From: Bulleidia sp. zg-1006
Lineage (GTDB): Bacteria; Bacillota_I; Bacilli_A; Erysipelotrichales; Erysipelotrichaceae
Length of the DNA: 64,000 nucleotides
NCBI RefSeq assembly: GCF_016812035.1
Contig: NZ_CP069178.1
Location: forward strand, 186,001 to 250,000
Direction: 5' to 3'
Part shown: one piece after another, positions 1 to 9,162 of the stretch
Layout: every line of letters begins with the position of its first letter
Numbering within the stretch: position 1 is the stretch's first letter
Notes under the pieces: model-generated
The model's input: only the letters and a program-made list of their open reading frames with translations
Databases searched by the model: none
Told to the model about the DNA's origin: nothing
Translations under genes and position numbers: made by a program

Positions 1-1
1 T

Positions 2-223
2 GTTTCTCTTGGTGGTATTGGCGGTGTCTTAGTCAATGCAAGTCAACAAGTTATCAAGGAAAATGGTACGGTTATCAGGGGTTTGTATGCGGCAGGGAAT
101 GAAATTGCTGAACAATACAACAACTCCTATCCATTAGTGGAAGGTGTATCCATGATGTTTGCTTTAGTAGGCGGACGCATGGCTGGTCAACAAGCGGCGA
201 AGTACGTAGGGAACTCGAAATAG
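2..223 (+). CDS. C-terminal end of an FAD-dependent flavoprotein (fumarate reductase/succinate dehydrogenase-like)
   Basis: Only the last 73 codons are present; the gene begins before the window. The fragment holds a Gly-rich stretch (SLGGIGGV), then GLYAAGNEIAE and a glycine/alanine-rich helix ending GRMAGQQAAKYV. This arrangement is typical of the C-terminal part of FAD_binding_2 flavoproteins, where 'G-L-Y-A-A-G-E' contacts the flavin. The substrate cannot be told from this fragment. A terminator overlaps the stop codon, so this is the end of its transcription unit. Confidence 0.65.
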   Translation, partial: VSLGGIGGVLVNASQQVIKENGTVIRGLYAAGNEIAEQYNNSYPLVEGVSMMFALVGGRMAGQQAAKYVGNSK

Positions 224-233
224 TTCCCTTTTT
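209..233 (+). terminator. Intrinsic terminator of the flavoprotein gene
   Basis: A 7-bp perfect stem (GGGAACT / AGTTCCC) with a 6-base loop is followed by TTTTTC. The stop codon lies in the loop and second arm. Confidence 0.8.
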
Positions 234-253
234 CTTTGTGCTAAAATAAAAAT

Positions 254-1339
254 ATGGATGTATTTGAACTTGTTTATCAATGTGAAACGCTTGAGGCTTA
301 TATCAATGCGGTTGCTAAAGAAATCCAATGTCCAATGTGGCTGATGGATGAATATTTTCAAGTATTAGCGATATCTAACTATAAAAACGCTAGTCAATAT
401 CTCAAAAGGATACAAGAAAGTGCCACTTGGCTAGAAGTGCTGGATCAATGGAATAATACTTTATCCAATCGTAGCTTAGAAGAAGAGTACCAATCCTTTG
501 AAGATTATTTTTTTCATGTGCAAACCTATGCTCTGGATGTTCGCCAAGGGAAGAAACGGATTGGTCGTTTAACGATTATGAATGTAGATGGTGTTCCTAT
601 TCCATCCTCTGTTTTAAAACAAATTGTACAAGGAGCCTCGATTTATCTTCGCAAACAAAAAGAACAACTTCCTTTTTCTTCAAAAGAATATTATTTATAT
701 CAATTGCTCCATCGCTCTTCAGATGTTACACCGAATAAATTACCTTGGCATCGTTCTTATCGTTTATGGTTAGTGGAGATGGTTGAGAACAATAGTAATG
801 CCCAAGCGTATTTATGGAATTGGTTGAAGCAAATTCCTGAACCGAAGATTGCCTATGTGCAACAAGAACAAGCTCTTATTTTAAGCAACCAATCAATTGT
901 TTTGGAAAAGGAAATGATTTCCGGATCTTCTTTTTATTACGATGATTTACAGTATTTGCCAGAAGCGTATCAGCAAGCCTCTTTCGCTCTTTCTAAAAGG
1001 AAACATATTCTCCATTTTGAAGATGTGTATTGGGAATTTATTTATCAAAGCTTGAATGAAAAATATAATGGTCAGGCTTTTATTCTTCCATCATTATGGC
1101 GAATGAAACATTATGACAACCAATACCACAGTGACTATTGTCAAACCTTAGAGGCTTATATTCAAGGCAATTATTCTAAAAGTGAATGTGCTCGGCTATT
1201 AAAGCTTCATTTAAATACTGTTAAATACCGCTTCAAACAAATGGAAGAACTGTTTGGGCTGGATTTAAAGAAAGAAGAGCCCTTGTTAGAGCTTAGTTTA
1301 CGATTTATGCACTATCAAGAAAAAAACCAAGATGATTAG
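254..1339 (+). CDS. PucR/CdaR-like transcriptional regulator
   Basis: The protein has 361 residues. Its last 70 residues (about 290-340) contain a helix-turn-helix of the PucR C-terminal type (HTH_30): a conserved helix (LEAYIQGNYSKSECAR) followed by LHLNTVKYRFKQMEELFG. The long N-terminal part has no motif I recognise and probably senses a ligand. The start at 254 lies only 30 bases from the preceding stop with no convincing Shine-Dalgarno, so the exact start is uncertain. The gene converges with ftsH, the two reading frames overlapping by 4 bases at their stops. Its target is unknown. Confidence 0.7.
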   Translation: MDVFELVYQCETLEAYINAVAKEIQCPMWLMDEYFQVLAISNYKNASQYLKRIQESATWLEVLDQWNNTLSNRSLEEEYQSFEDYFFHVQTYALDVRQGKKRIGRLTIMNVDGVPIPSSVLKQIVQGASIYLRKQKEQLPFSSKEYYLYQLLHRSSDVTPNKLPWHRSYRLWLVEMVENNSNAQAYLWNWLKQIPEPKIAYVQQEQALILSNQSIVLEKEMISGSSFYYDDLQYLPEAYQQASFALSKRKHILHFEDVYWEFIYQSLNEKYNGQAFILPSLWRMKHYDNQYHSDYCQTLEAYIQGNYSKSECARLLKLHLNTVKYRFKQMEELFGLDLKKEEPLLELSLRFMHYQEKNQDD

Positions 1340-1349
1340 TCTTGGTTTT
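1323..1349. terminator. Bidirectional terminator between the regulator and ftsH
   Basis: AAAACCAAGA / TCTTGGTTTT form a perfect 10-bp stem with a 7-base loop. The A-rich and T-rich flanks let it work in both directions, and both converging stop codons lie inside it. Confidence 0.8.
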
Positions 1350-3189
1350 CGTCTGTTTGGACTTGTCCACTTGTTCCATTCAAGATATTCATGAATTCTT
1401 CACCGGTAATGGTTTCTTTTTCATAAAGGAATTGAGCTAGTTTATCTAGGTCTTGTTTATGTTCGGTTAATAAGGATTTTGCTAAATCGTGTTGCTTCTT
1501 AACCAAAGCAACGACTTTCTTATCAATTTCACCAGCTGTCGCATCGGAGCAAGCTATAGATGTATCGCCACCTAGGTATTTATTCTGCACGGTTTCCATC
1601 GCCACCATATCAAAATCAGACATACCGTAACGAGTAATCATGGCTCTAGCTAATCGAGTGGCTTGTTCAATATCATTGGAAGCTCCGGTTGTAATTGAAC
1701 CAAACGCTACTTCTTCAGCGGCACGACCACCTGTTAAAGTCGCGATTCTTTCTTCCAATTCTTCTTTAGTGTATAGAGGATGGTTTCCTTCTTCCACTTG
1801 CATGGTATAACCAAGAGCACCGGAAGTACGAGGGATAATCGTAATCTTTTGCACAGGGGAGCTATGTGTTTGTAAAGCGGCCACTAGGGCATGACCTATT
1901 TCATGGTAAGAAACAACCAACTTTTCTTTGTCCGTTAAAATCGCATTCTTCTTTTGATAACCGGCAAAGACAACTTCGATACTTTCCTCTAAATCTCTTT
2001 GACTAACGGCTTGACGATGTTCACGAACAGCTCTTAAAGCGGCTTCGTTAATGATATTCGCCAGTTCAGCACCAGAAGCACCGGAAGCCATACGAGCAAT
2101 GATGTTGTAATCAATATTTGGTTCTGTTTTTACCTTCTTAGCATGAACCTTTAAAATATCTTCACGACCTTGCAGGTCCGGTAATTCAACAGGCACACGG
2201 CGGTCAAAACGACCTGGACGAAGTAAAGCCGGATCAAGGTTTTCCGGACGGTTTGTGGCAGCTAGGATAACCACCCCATTATTGTTTTCAAAACCATCCA
2301 TTTCCGTTAGTAATTGGTTCAGAGTTTGTTCACGCTCATCATTACCGCCAATGTTACCGGAGCGTTTACCGCCAACCGCATCAATTTCATCAATGAAGAC
2401 GATACAAGGTGCTTTTTCTTTCGCTTTTTTAAACAAATCACGAACTTTGGAAGCTCCCATACCAACAAACATTTCAATAAACTCAGAACCGGAAATAGAG
2501 ATGAATGGCACATTGGATTCACCGGCAACGGCTTTCGCTAACATGGTCTTACCCGTTCCTGGAGGACCAACTAAGAGAATGCCCTTTGGCATCGTAGCAC
2601 CAATGGATTTGTATTGGTTTGGATCATGTAAGTAGTTGACGATTTCTTGTAAGTTTTCCTTGGCTTCATCTTCCCCGGCAACGTCTTTGAAGCGAATATC
2701 TTCTTTGGATTTCTCATGTACACGTGCATTGGATTTACCAAAGTTAAATATTCCACCACCAAGAGGGGAATTGGAACCATTCTTAGTGGCATTTCGCATC
2801 AACATACGAACAAAGAAAGTGGCGATTAGAATCGGGAATATCCAAGCTAATAGAATGTCTATCCAAGTATTACTTGCTTCTTTGATGGTGGAAGAAAAAT
2901 CTACTTTGTGTTCATAAAGACGTTGCGTTAATTGTGGATCATGGATAACCCCTGTTTTATAAATGGTTTTATCGTTTTCAACTTCGTAATAGATTTGATT
3001 TTGTTCGACACGGACTTTCTTAACTTGATTATTATTGGTTTTCTCAATGAAAGTGGTGTAGGATGTTTCCTTGATATTTTGTTGCTGGACAATTGGTCGC
3101 AAGATTAAATTCATGGAAATCAGCACTAACATAACCAAAGAGTAGTAATACAACAACGGTTTTCGTTGTTTGTTATTGTTATTATTCAT
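1336..3189 (-). CDS. ftsH: ATP-dependent zinc metalloprotease FtsH
   Basis: A 617-residue membrane-anchored AAA+ protease that degrades misassembled membrane proteins and short-lived regulators. In order: transmembrane helix at about 12-31, external domain, second helix at about 108-130, AAA module with Walker A GPPGTGKT (208-215), Walker B IVFIDEID (263-270) and arginine-finger region RPGRFDRR, then the peptidase with HEIGH (429-433) and the downstream aspartate in NDIEQAT near 506. Length and order match the family. The start has a good Shine-Dalgarno (GAGGTG). A CIRCE-like operator just upstream suggests heat-shock control by HrcA. Confidence 0.97.
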   Translation of the reverse strand: MNNNNNKQRKPLLYYYSLVMLVLISMNLILRPIVQQQNIKETSYTTFIEKTNNNQVKKVRVEQNQIYYEVENDKTIYKTGVIHDPQLTQRLYEHKVDFSSTIKEASNTWIDILLAWIFPILIATFFVRMLMRNATKNGSNSPLGGGIFNFGKSNARVHEKSKEDIRFKDVAGEDEAKENLQEIVNYLHDPNQYKSIGATMPKGILLVGPPGTGKTMLAKAVAGESNVPFISISGSEFIEMFVGMGASKVRDLFKKAKEKAPCIVFIDEIDAVGGKRSGNIGGNDEREQTLNQLLTEMDGFENNNGVVILAATNRPENLDPALLRPGRFDRRVPVELPDLQGREDILKVHAKKVKTEPNIDYNIIARMASGASGAELANIINEAALRAVREHRQAVSQRDLEESIEVVFAGYQKKNAILTDKEKLVVSYHEIGHALVAALQTHSSPVQKITIIPRTSGALGYTMQVEEGNHPLYTKEELEERIATLTGGRAAEEVAFGSITTGASNDIEQATRLARAMITRYGMSDFDMVAMETVQNKYLGGDTSIACSDATAGEIDKKVVALVKKQHDLAKSLLTEHKQDLDKLAQFLYEKETITGEEFMNILNGTSGQVQTDENQD

Positions 3190-3201
3190 ATTGTCACCTC
3201 T

Positions 3202-3228
3202 TTAGCACTCTTAATGAAAAAGTGCTAA
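3202..3228. promoter_or_regulatory. CIRCE-like HrcA operator upstream of ftsH
   Basis: TTAGCACTC, nine spacer bases, then AAGTGCTAA. This matches the CIRCE consensus (TTAGCACTC-N9-GAGTGCTAA) at 17 of 18 arm positions with the exact spacing. It lies 13 bases before the ftsH start codon, overlapping the expected untranslated leader. HrcA binds CIRCE as a heat-shock repressor; no hrcA gene is in this window. Confidence 0.85.
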
Positions 3229-3388
3229 AACTATTTTATCATCCCCAGTTGAATTGTAAAGCAGGTTGATTATGTGAAGTTGTGTGTTGACAGACGGTCA
3301 CTTATTTATTCGTCAAAAAGAGTGGCTTTATATTATAATAAGTAAGATTTTGGCTTAGAAATAGAAACAGAGCTAAGGGGTTGAATGA

Positions 3389-4603
3389 ATGAAGAAAATA
3401 AAAATTGATTTTTCAAAGAAAATGATCAAAATTGCGACACTTATTTTTGCACTGTTGATGCTTGGGGCAATCGTCTCTGGTGGAATGGGTTACCAAAAAT
3501 TAAATGCCAAGGTGGGTGAAACCAAATACGTTGGTCAACTAGAAATGACAAGAGATAAAGAAAGTGAAGATTTCAGTGAAGATGCGACGGTATTTGATGT
3601 GGTTTACCGACAGGGTGAACAAAAGATGATTGTGAATTATTCCAAAGAGGAATACGACCATTTGAAAAAGGATACCATTCAAGCCCATCAATACAAAAGT
3701 CAAGATGGTACGAACTTATTCTTTACAGAGAAAAATCCTAATTTAGAAAAAATACAGGCTACTTATAAAGAAAAGATGGCTGAAAAAACAATGTTCTTTT
3801 TTAATCTATGTTCAGCCTTAACAATCTTATCCATTTCATTATTGATTATGATTGTCTTTGGACAAATGTTTACGACCTACGAGAAGTCGTGGTTCTTATC
3901 GATTATGGTTTTAGCGACGATAGTCGCCATCGTCTCTCCATCGGAAAGTGCGAATGGGGTGAATGGAATTATCATTATGTGGTTGTACCTCATGGATACT
4001 TTCCTTAATATCTTATGTGAACTATTAATATCGAAACAAAGTAAATACAATTTCCTTGTCTCGATTGCAGTGGAATTGGTTGAAATAGCGATTAGCTTGG
4101 TCTTGATGTATCGCTTTGCGTCTATGGTGGTTACATTGTTGTTCTGGATACCGATTGATATTTTAAGCTTTATCAATTGGTCGAAACATGAAGATAGGGA
4201 AGATGAAGATTTAACCATTGTGCGCCGTTTGACTGGTTGGCAAGAAGTTTTAGTTATTAGCGGTATTGTGGTCTTTACAGTTGTAGTTGGCTATTTTATT
4301 AGTGGCTTAGATATTCAAACTGACTTTGTGATGAATCGTACAGTAGCTACTTGGCTTGCGTATTTAGATGCTTGCGCAACAGCGGTTGGTATAGCGAATG
4401 GTTTATTCATTTTCTTTCGCTTTCGTGAACAATGGTTGGCGTGGTTTATCAGTGCTATTTTAGAGGCAACGATGAATATTATGTTAGGACAATACGTCTT
4501 ATTGGTATTGAAGCTTGGTTATTTAACCAATTCAACCTATGGCTATATTAAGTGGACAAAGTATATTAAGTCTCATAAAGAAGAGAGACTAACAGTTTTC
4601 TAA
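3389..4603 (+). CDS. PnuC-like nicotinamide riboside/mononucleotide transporter with extra N-terminal region
   Basis: The 404-residue protein has an N-terminal membrane anchor (about 12-32), an outside-facing soluble stretch to about 135, then a multi-helix region. The C-terminal half (from LTGWQEVLV onward) looks like PnuC, ending with the characteristic last helix and tail (YGYIKWTKYIK). PnuC proteins import the NAD precursor nicotinamide riboside, and canonical members are about 240 residues, so the front third is an addition. A GGGG-containing Shine-Dalgarno precedes the start, and TATAAT at 3334-3339 is a plausible -10 box. Substrate is inferred from family only. Confidence 0.65.
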   Translation: MKKIKIDFSKKMIKIATLIFALLMLGAIVSGGMGYQKLNAKVGETKYVGQLEMTRDKESEDFSEDATVFDVVYRQGEQKMIVNYSKEEYDHLKKDTIQAHQYKSQDGTNLFFTEKNPNLEKIQATYKEKMAEKTMFFFNLCSALTILSISLLIMIVFGQMFTTYEKSWFLSIMVLATIVAIVSPSESANGVNGIIIMWLYLMDTFLNILCELLISKQSKYNFLVSIAVELVEIAISLVLMYRFASMVVTLLFWIPIDILSFINWSKHEDREDEDLTIVRRLTGWQEVLVISGIVVFTVVVGYFISGLDIQTDFVMNRTVATWLAYLDACATAVGIANGLFIFFRFREQWLAWFISAILEATMNIMLGQYVLLVLKLGYLTNSTYGYIKWTKYIKSHKEERLTVF

Positions 4604-4675
4604 GAGAAGCTTCATTGCGTGAATGACTTGAAAAGGCTAGAATTAGTGTGAGTAGAATTGATTTAGGAGGATACT

Positions 4676-5233
4676 ATGGCAATTTTAGCAGGTGATTTTA
4701 AGACGGGATTAACCGTATTAGTGGATGATGATCCATGGGTTGTTCTGGATTTTCAACATGTGAAACCAGGTAAGGGAGCAGCTATTTTAAAAACAAAGAT
4801 GAAGAATCTCAAAACAGGATCGACGCAAGAGAGAAACTTCAACGCTTCAACAAAGTTTGAAGCGGCGATGATTGAAAAGAAGAATGCACAATATTCATAT
4901 AATGATGGTTCTATTTACTATTTCATGGATCAAGAAACTTATGAAATGTATGAATTGGATGATGCGCATGTTGGTGACAGTAAGAATTTCTTAGTGGATG
5001 GTATGGAAGTCACATTGATGTTCTTTGATGGCAATGTGTTATCCATTGATTTACCAGATAAGGTAACGTTAACCGTCGTGGAAACAACACCGGCAATTAA
5101 GGGTGCTCCTTCAACGCAATCAAAGGATGCGACTTTGGATACAGGAATCACAATCCGCGTTCCTCAATTTATCGAACAAGGGGAAAAGATTCTTGTGTCT
5201 ACCGCTGATGGTAAATATGCAAGTCGTGCCTAA
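4676..5233 (+). CDS. efp: Translation elongation factor P
   Basis: A 185-residue EF-P, which relieves ribosomes stalled at polyproline stretches. The N-terminal KOW-like domain carries the loop KPGKGAA with the tip lysine at about 33, the residue modified in many species. The middle and C-terminal OB folds follow, with the conserved VDLPDKVTLTV-like and GITIRVPQFIEQGEKI segments. Length is exact for the family. GGAGG stands 7 bases before the ATG. The next gene overlaps its last codons, suggesting coupled translation. Confidence 0.97.
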   Translation: MAILAGDFKTGLTVLVDDDPWVVLDFQHVKPGKGAAILKTKMKNLKTGSTQERNFNASTKFEAAMIEKKNAQYSYNDGSIYYFMDQETYEMYELDDAHVGDSKNFLVDGMEVTLMFFDGNVLSIDLPDKVTLTVVETTPAIKGAPSTQSKDATLDTGITIRVPQFIEQGEKILVSTADGKYASRA

Positions 5234-5972
5234 GATTGCTTTAATTACAGGGGCCGCTAAAGGGATTGGTAAAGCAATTGCTATGACATTGGCGAAGCAT
5301 CAATACGCTGTGGTGATTAATTATCAACACTCAAAAAAAGAAGCGTTGGCTTTAAAAGAAATGTTAGATAAGGAGTGTCCTATGCCTTGTCTGGCCATTC
5401 AAGCGGATGTTTCTAAGGAAGATGAAGTGGATGCGATGGTCAGCCAAGTTGAAAAAGAGTTAGGTTATATCGATATTCTAATCAACAATGCAGCGATTGA
5501 TTTATCTAATTTATTCCATTTAAAGACAGCTGAAGAATTTCGTCGGACTTTGGATGTGAATGTGGTGGGGGCATACAATTGCGCAAAGAGAGTATATCCT
5601 CATATGATTGAAAAAGAGTATGGTAAGATTATCAATATTTCTTCTACTAATGGAATGAATAGTTATTATCCTATGAGTTTTGACTACGATGCTTCGAAAG
5701 CGGCTTTGATTTCTTTAACCCATAACCTAGCATGGCAGTGTTCGCCATACGTGAATGTGAACGCAATTGCACCTGGTTTTATTGGTACAGAGAGTGAGCT
5801 GGATGGCTACGATGAGGATTTCTTGCAAAAGGAATGTGAAAAGATTCTAGTTCAGCGCTATGGTAAACCGGAAGAAGTCGCTAATTTGGTTCGTTTTTTA
5901 ATTAGTGATGAAGCAAGCTACATCAATAATACGGTCATTCGTATCGATGGTGGACAAATGGGAAGTTGTTAG
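5217..5972 (+). CDS. Short-chain dehydrogenase/reductase (FabG-like SDR)
   Basis: From ATG 5217 the product has 251 residues, the classical SDR length. It shows the NAD(P)-binding TGAAKGIG motif (11-18), the NNAA motif (about 90-93), catalytic Ser near 142-143 and the Y157-x-x-x-K161 pair. The frame is open back to 5103 but that start lies deep inside efp; ATGs at 5208 and 5217 and a GTG at 5226 are the realistic choices, all overlapping the end of efp. It could be the 3-oxoacyl-ACP reductase of fatty acid synthesis, but no other fab genes are nearby, so the substrate stays open. Confidence 0.85.
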   Translation: MQVVPKIALITGAAKGIGKAIAMTLAKHQYAVVINYQHSKKEALALKEMLDKECPMPCLAIQADVSKEDEVDAMVSQVEKELGYIDILINNAAIDLSNLFHLKTAEEFRRTLDVNVVGAYNCAKRVYPHMIEKEYGKIINISSTNGMNSYYPMSFDYDASKAALISLTHNLAWQCSPYVNVNAIAPGFIGTESELDGYDEDFLQKECEKILVQRYGKPEEVANLVRFLISDEASYINNTVIRIDGGQMGSC

Positions 5973-6056
5973 TGAGAAATGACGGATTATTTTTTAAGAC
6001 TCTATGTCAAATGTTGGAGTAAGCAAAAATTTGTAGATTGAAAAACATATAAAAAC

Positions 6057-6106
6057 AAGGCACTAGCTGATGCAGGGAAAGACCTGTACACTAGTGCTTT
6101 CTTTTT
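6057..6106 (+). terminator. Terminator downstream of the SDR gene
   Basis: AAGGCACTAG pairs with CTAGTGCTTT (one G-U), enclosing a second small hairpin (CAGG/CCTG), and is followed by CTTTTT. It is the last element of the efp-SDR unit. Confidence 0.7.
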
Positions 6107-6173
6107 AGGGAAATGGTATAGTTGGCAAAAATCAACCAAGCCTTTTTGATAATTTCTGGTATCTTGGAAACAA

Positions 6174-6193
6174 AAAACCCGTTGTAACGGGTT
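6174..6193 (-). terminator. Terminator of the methionine gamma-lyase-like gene
   Basis: AACCCGTT / AACGGGTT form an 8-bp perfect stem with a 2-base gap, read on the minus strand and followed by a T run. It overlaps the stop codon of the gene ending at 6192. Confidence 0.8.
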
Positions 6194-7451
6194 ATTGGAT
6201 AGTTGTGTTCAATTTGGATAAAGCTAGAAGAATGGATAGCTTACCATATTCTAAGGATAAACCACCTTGTAGGTAGAGTGTATAAGGTGGAACAACAGGT
6301 GCATCAGCACTTAATTCAATGGTACTACCTTGGGTAAATGCCCCACAAGCCATAACCTCATCAAAGGGATAACCGGGCATTGTGGCCGGTAGTACTTTCA
6401 CATAGGAATCGATTGGTGAGGTTTCTTGAATGCCTTGGGTGAAATTTATTAAGTTTTCTTTTGTTTCTAACTCGACGGTTTGGATAATATCAGTGCGACA
6501 TTCATTGTATCTTGGGGATACGTTTTTATAATGTAGCTTTTCCAGCATATAGGCAGTGAATATTTGTGTCTTTAAAGCATTTCTTACCACACTTGGTGCC
6601 ATAAAAATGCCCTTAAAGAAAGAATTGTTGGTGTTAAAGTTCGCTCCCAGTTCTTTACCAATACCAGGAGCGGTTAAACGGTCGGCGATACTTTGAATGA
6701 TGTCTTTTTTACCAGCTACATAACCACCGGTCGAAGCAATTCCTCCACCTAGATTCTTCATTAAAGAGCCAACAACCACATCGGCTCCAATATGACCAGG
6801 TTCTTGTTTTTCAACCAACTCGCCATAACAATTATCCACCATGATTATTACCTCTTGGTTTACTTCACGGATTTTCTGAATTACATGAGCAATCTTATTC
6901 AAACAAAGAGAATCACGAGAAGAGTAACCCCTAGAACGTTGAATTTCGACCAATCGAACATTAGGTGTTTTTAAACGAGTAATAATTTTTTCTTCGTCCA
7001 ACTCATTGTTAATTAAATCGATTTGTTCATAAAGTACACCATTGGCTCTTAGGGATTGACTGGAATTACCACTTAAACCAATCGTTTCTTGCAAAGAGTC
7101 ATAGGGTGTTCCGGTTAGGGAAATCATCGTATCTCCATGTTTTAAAAGGGCAGAAAAGGTTAGATATAAAGCGTTGGTGCCTGACATGATTTGTGGGCGA
7201 ACCAAGGCATCCTCACAACCAAGAACACGAGCAAAGATGCACTCTAATTTATCTCGACCTTCATCGTAGTTACCATAACCGTTAATGTCCGCAAAATCGG
7301 AATAAGAAACCTTGTTTTCAATAAAAGCAGAAAGAATACGATCGGAATTATAAAGACAGACATCGTCAATGTGTGCATAAATTTCTTTTAAATCAATATC
7401 GGATTGTTTGGCTAGTTTGAATAGTTCTGGTTTAATTTGATTTTGAATCAT
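6192..7451 (-). CDS. Methionine gamma-lyase-like PLP enzyme (Alum_res/YnbB family)
   Basis: From ATG 7451 the protein has 419 residues. It is a fold-type I PLP enzyme: SGTNALYLTFSAL (about 90-102) binds phosphate, MVDNCYGE (about 204-211) holds the conserved Asp, and SLMKNLGGG (229-237) carries the Schiff-base lysine, K232. This matches the family once named 'aluminium resistance protein', now annotated as methionine gamma-lyase-like. The frame is open to 7481, but AAAAGGAG lies 9 bases before 7451, which decides the start. The gene stands alone and its substrate is unproved. Confidence 0.85.
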   Translation of the reverse strand: MIQNQIKPELFKLAKQSDIDLKEIYAHIDDVCLYNSDRILSAFIENKVSYSDFADINGYGNYDEGRDKLECIFARVLGCEDALVRPQIMSGTNALYLTFSALLKHGDTMISLTGTPYDSLQETIGLSGNSSQSLRANGVLYEQIDLINNELDEEKIITRLKTPNVRLVEIQRSRGYSSRDSLCLNKIAHVIQKIREVNQEVIIMVDNCYGELVEKQEPGHIGADVVVGSLMKNLGGGIASTGGYVAGKKDIIQSIADRLTAPGIGKELGANFNTNNSFFKGIFMAPSVVRNALKTQIFTAYMLEKLHYKNVSPRYNECRTDIIQTVELETKENLINFTQGIQETSPIDSYVKVLPATMPGYPFDEVMACGAFTQGSTIELSADAPVVPPYTLYLQGGLSLEYGKLSILLALSKLNTTIQ

Positions 7452-7548
7452 CTTATAAAACTCCTTTTCTGCGCTTATCATTATACTCTAGTATTAAGTA
7501 AGAAAGAATGCGTGCTATGATGATAGAGAAAATAATGAAGAGGTTGAA

Positions 7549-8697
7549 ATGAAAGATAGTAGTTCATTGGTATTTACAGGTGATATCGGTTTTGATAAAC
7601 ATATGAATCATAAATGGGAAGATGAGGATTTGATTGATTCAGAAATAATGGCTTTTTTGCATGAGGCTGACCATGTGGTTGTGAATGTGGAAGGAGCCTT
7701 GGTTGAACAGAAAGAAAGCGACCGTGAATTGGTGCATACGATGAATCCGAAAGCTATTTCCGTATTGAAAAAGATGCGGACTGATATTTGGAACCTCTGC
7801 AACAATCATATTATGGATGCAGGTGAAAAAGGAATTGAAAATACCTTGAAATTAGCTCGTCTGCATCAGGTTCAGACAATTGGCGCAGGAATGAATATAG
7901 CCGAAGCCAGAAGACCTATTTACTTAAATGAAGCTGGTGGTATTGGTATTTTCAGTTTGGGTTATCGTAGAGGCTGTAAACCGGCCGGCGAAAATAAAGC
8001 GGGTTGTTATTTATGGAATGAAATGGAATTGATTCAAGAAAGTATCCAGGAAATTAAGAAATCGTGTAAGTGGTGTGTGCTGGTGGTTCATGGAGGGGAA
8101 GAATTTACTTCTTTACCTTCTCCCTATACTCGTAATCGTTATTTGACTTATTTGGATATGGGAGCAGATGTGATTGTGGCTCATCATCCGCATGTACCAA
8201 TGAATTATGAGATAGTAGGTGATAAGATGATTTTCTATTCTTTAGGGAATTTCATTTTTGATACAGATTATCAACGTAGTCAGTTCAATACAGAGTTTGG
8301 TGAGGTGGTTCGCTTATATTTCACGAAAGAAAAAATGACTTGGGAGGCAAAGGGAATTTTCATCAATCGCAAGACAGGAAGAATTGAAGCTTGCCCTTTA
8401 CCATCTATTTTTCAGAATGTGAATGAAAAGGAGTATCGTTTATTACTTCCTTTGGCGGCGAAAATGATGGTGGCGGCTTATAAGCGTCAATTGTTGTATC
8501 AAAAGCCAGATGAATTTAAAAATGCTAGTGAAGAAAAGTGGAAAAAGAATTTTTTACAGGAAAAGAGAAGTGGTCGTGTTCCCGGTGAGGTCTTGGATTT
8601 TCAAATCATTTATCCTTTGTCTTTAGAAGCAGAAAAGAGGGAGTGGGAAAAAAGTTCTTTGGAAGATGTGAAGAAGTATATCTTGGAACAACTTTAA
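7549..8697 (+). CDS. CapA/PgsA-family metallophosphatase-like protein
   Basis: 382 residues with the family's metal-site motifs in order: FTGDIGFDKHM (9-19), NVEGAL, LCNNHIMDAGEKGIENTL, VVHGGEEF, AHHPHVPMNYEIV and FYSLGNFIFD. CapA-type proteins are calcineurin-like and linked to poly-gamma-glutamate or capsule attachment, though many stand alone as here. There is no signal peptide at the chosen start (GAGG Shine-Dalgarno 6 bases upstream), so it may act in the cytoplasm. It is the last chromosomal gene before the conjugative element. Confidence 0.8.
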   Translation: MKDSSSLVFTGDIGFDKHMNHKWEDEDLIDSEIMAFLHEADHVVVNVEGALVEQKESDRELVHTMNPKAISVLKKMRTDIWNLCNNHIMDAGEKGIENTLKLARLHQVQTIGAGMNIAEARRPIYLNEAGGIGIFSLGYRRGCKPAGENKAGCYLWNEMELIQESIQEIKKSCKWCVLVVHGGEEFTSLPSPYTRNRYLTYLDMGADVIVAHHPHVPMNYEIVGDKMIFYSLGNFIFDTDYQRSQFNTEFGEVVRLYFTKEKMTWEAKGIFINRKTGRIEACPLPSIFQNVNEKEYRLLLPLAAKMMVAAYKRQLLYQKPDEFKNASEEKWKKNFLQEKRSGRVPGEVLDFQIIYPLSLEAEKREWEKSSLEDVKKYILEQL

Positions 8698-8768
8698 GAT
8701 TTAGTTTAGACATTCGCAAAAATAACGGTTTCCCTTTGAAAATAAAATTAGTTCGCAATATGTGTTGA

Positions 8769-8786
8769 AATTTTTCGATAAATATG
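8769..8786. repeat. Left direct repeat of the element (attL candidate)
   Basis: AATTTTTCGATAAATATG, identical to 35656-35673. It lies 72 bases after the capA-like gene and 79 bases before the first element gene. Confidence 0.65.
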
Positions 8787-8864
8787 TAAATTTTAAAATA
8801 AATGCAGAAAGATATAAAAATGTATCGTCTGCATTTTTTGTTTCTTTGAAAGGAGAAGGGATAA

Positions 8865-9122
8865 ATGGAAATTACACATAAAAGGGGAAAAAATGATCGC
8901 ATTAAATTAGAAGAAAGATACTGTATTGCCAAGGACATACAAAAGTTTGGGTGGAGTAATTTAGATTTAATTTTAAAAAAATATAATCGCCATCATCTGT
9001 CTGTCAAATCAGCTTTAAAGCAATTTAGAACGGAATATCTTTTTTACAAAAAAATCATTGAAAATAATGAATTTCCTGAATTTGAAAATTTATCGGAACT
9101 TATTTCAAATTTGGAGAAATAA
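8865..9122 (+). CDS. Hypothetical protein, first gene of the element
   Basis: 85 residues, basic and strongly helical, with no family I recognise. The middle (AKDIQKFGWSNLDLILKKY...LSVKSALKQF) could be a small DNA-binding helix bundle. AGGAGAAGGG lies close before the ATG, so it is very likely translated. A small protein next to a recombination end might be an excisionase-like factor, but that is guesswork from position. Confidence 0.6.
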   Translation: MEITHKRGKNDRIKLEERYCIAKDIQKFGWSNLDLILKKYNRHHLSVKSALKQFRTEYLFYKKIIENNEFPEFENLSELISNLEK

Positions 9123-9126
9123 AAAA

Positions 9127-9143
9127 GAAGCAGAAACTGCTTC
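9127..9143 (-). terminator. Small hairpin after the first element gene
   Basis: GAAGCAG-aaa-CTGCTTC. On the minus strand it is followed by a run of T, so it terminates better leftward; on the plus strand there is no T tract. Confidence 0.5.
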
Positions 9144-9162
9144 TAATCAACCAACAAGCACA

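Noticed and set aside
3287-3339. TTGACA at 3287 as the -35 of the pnuC-like gene
   Set aside because: It is over 40 bases from the best -10 (3334-3339), far too distant.
5103-5216. Longer start for the SDR protein
   Set aside because: It would overlap efp by 130 bases and adds residues without resemblance to the SDR family.
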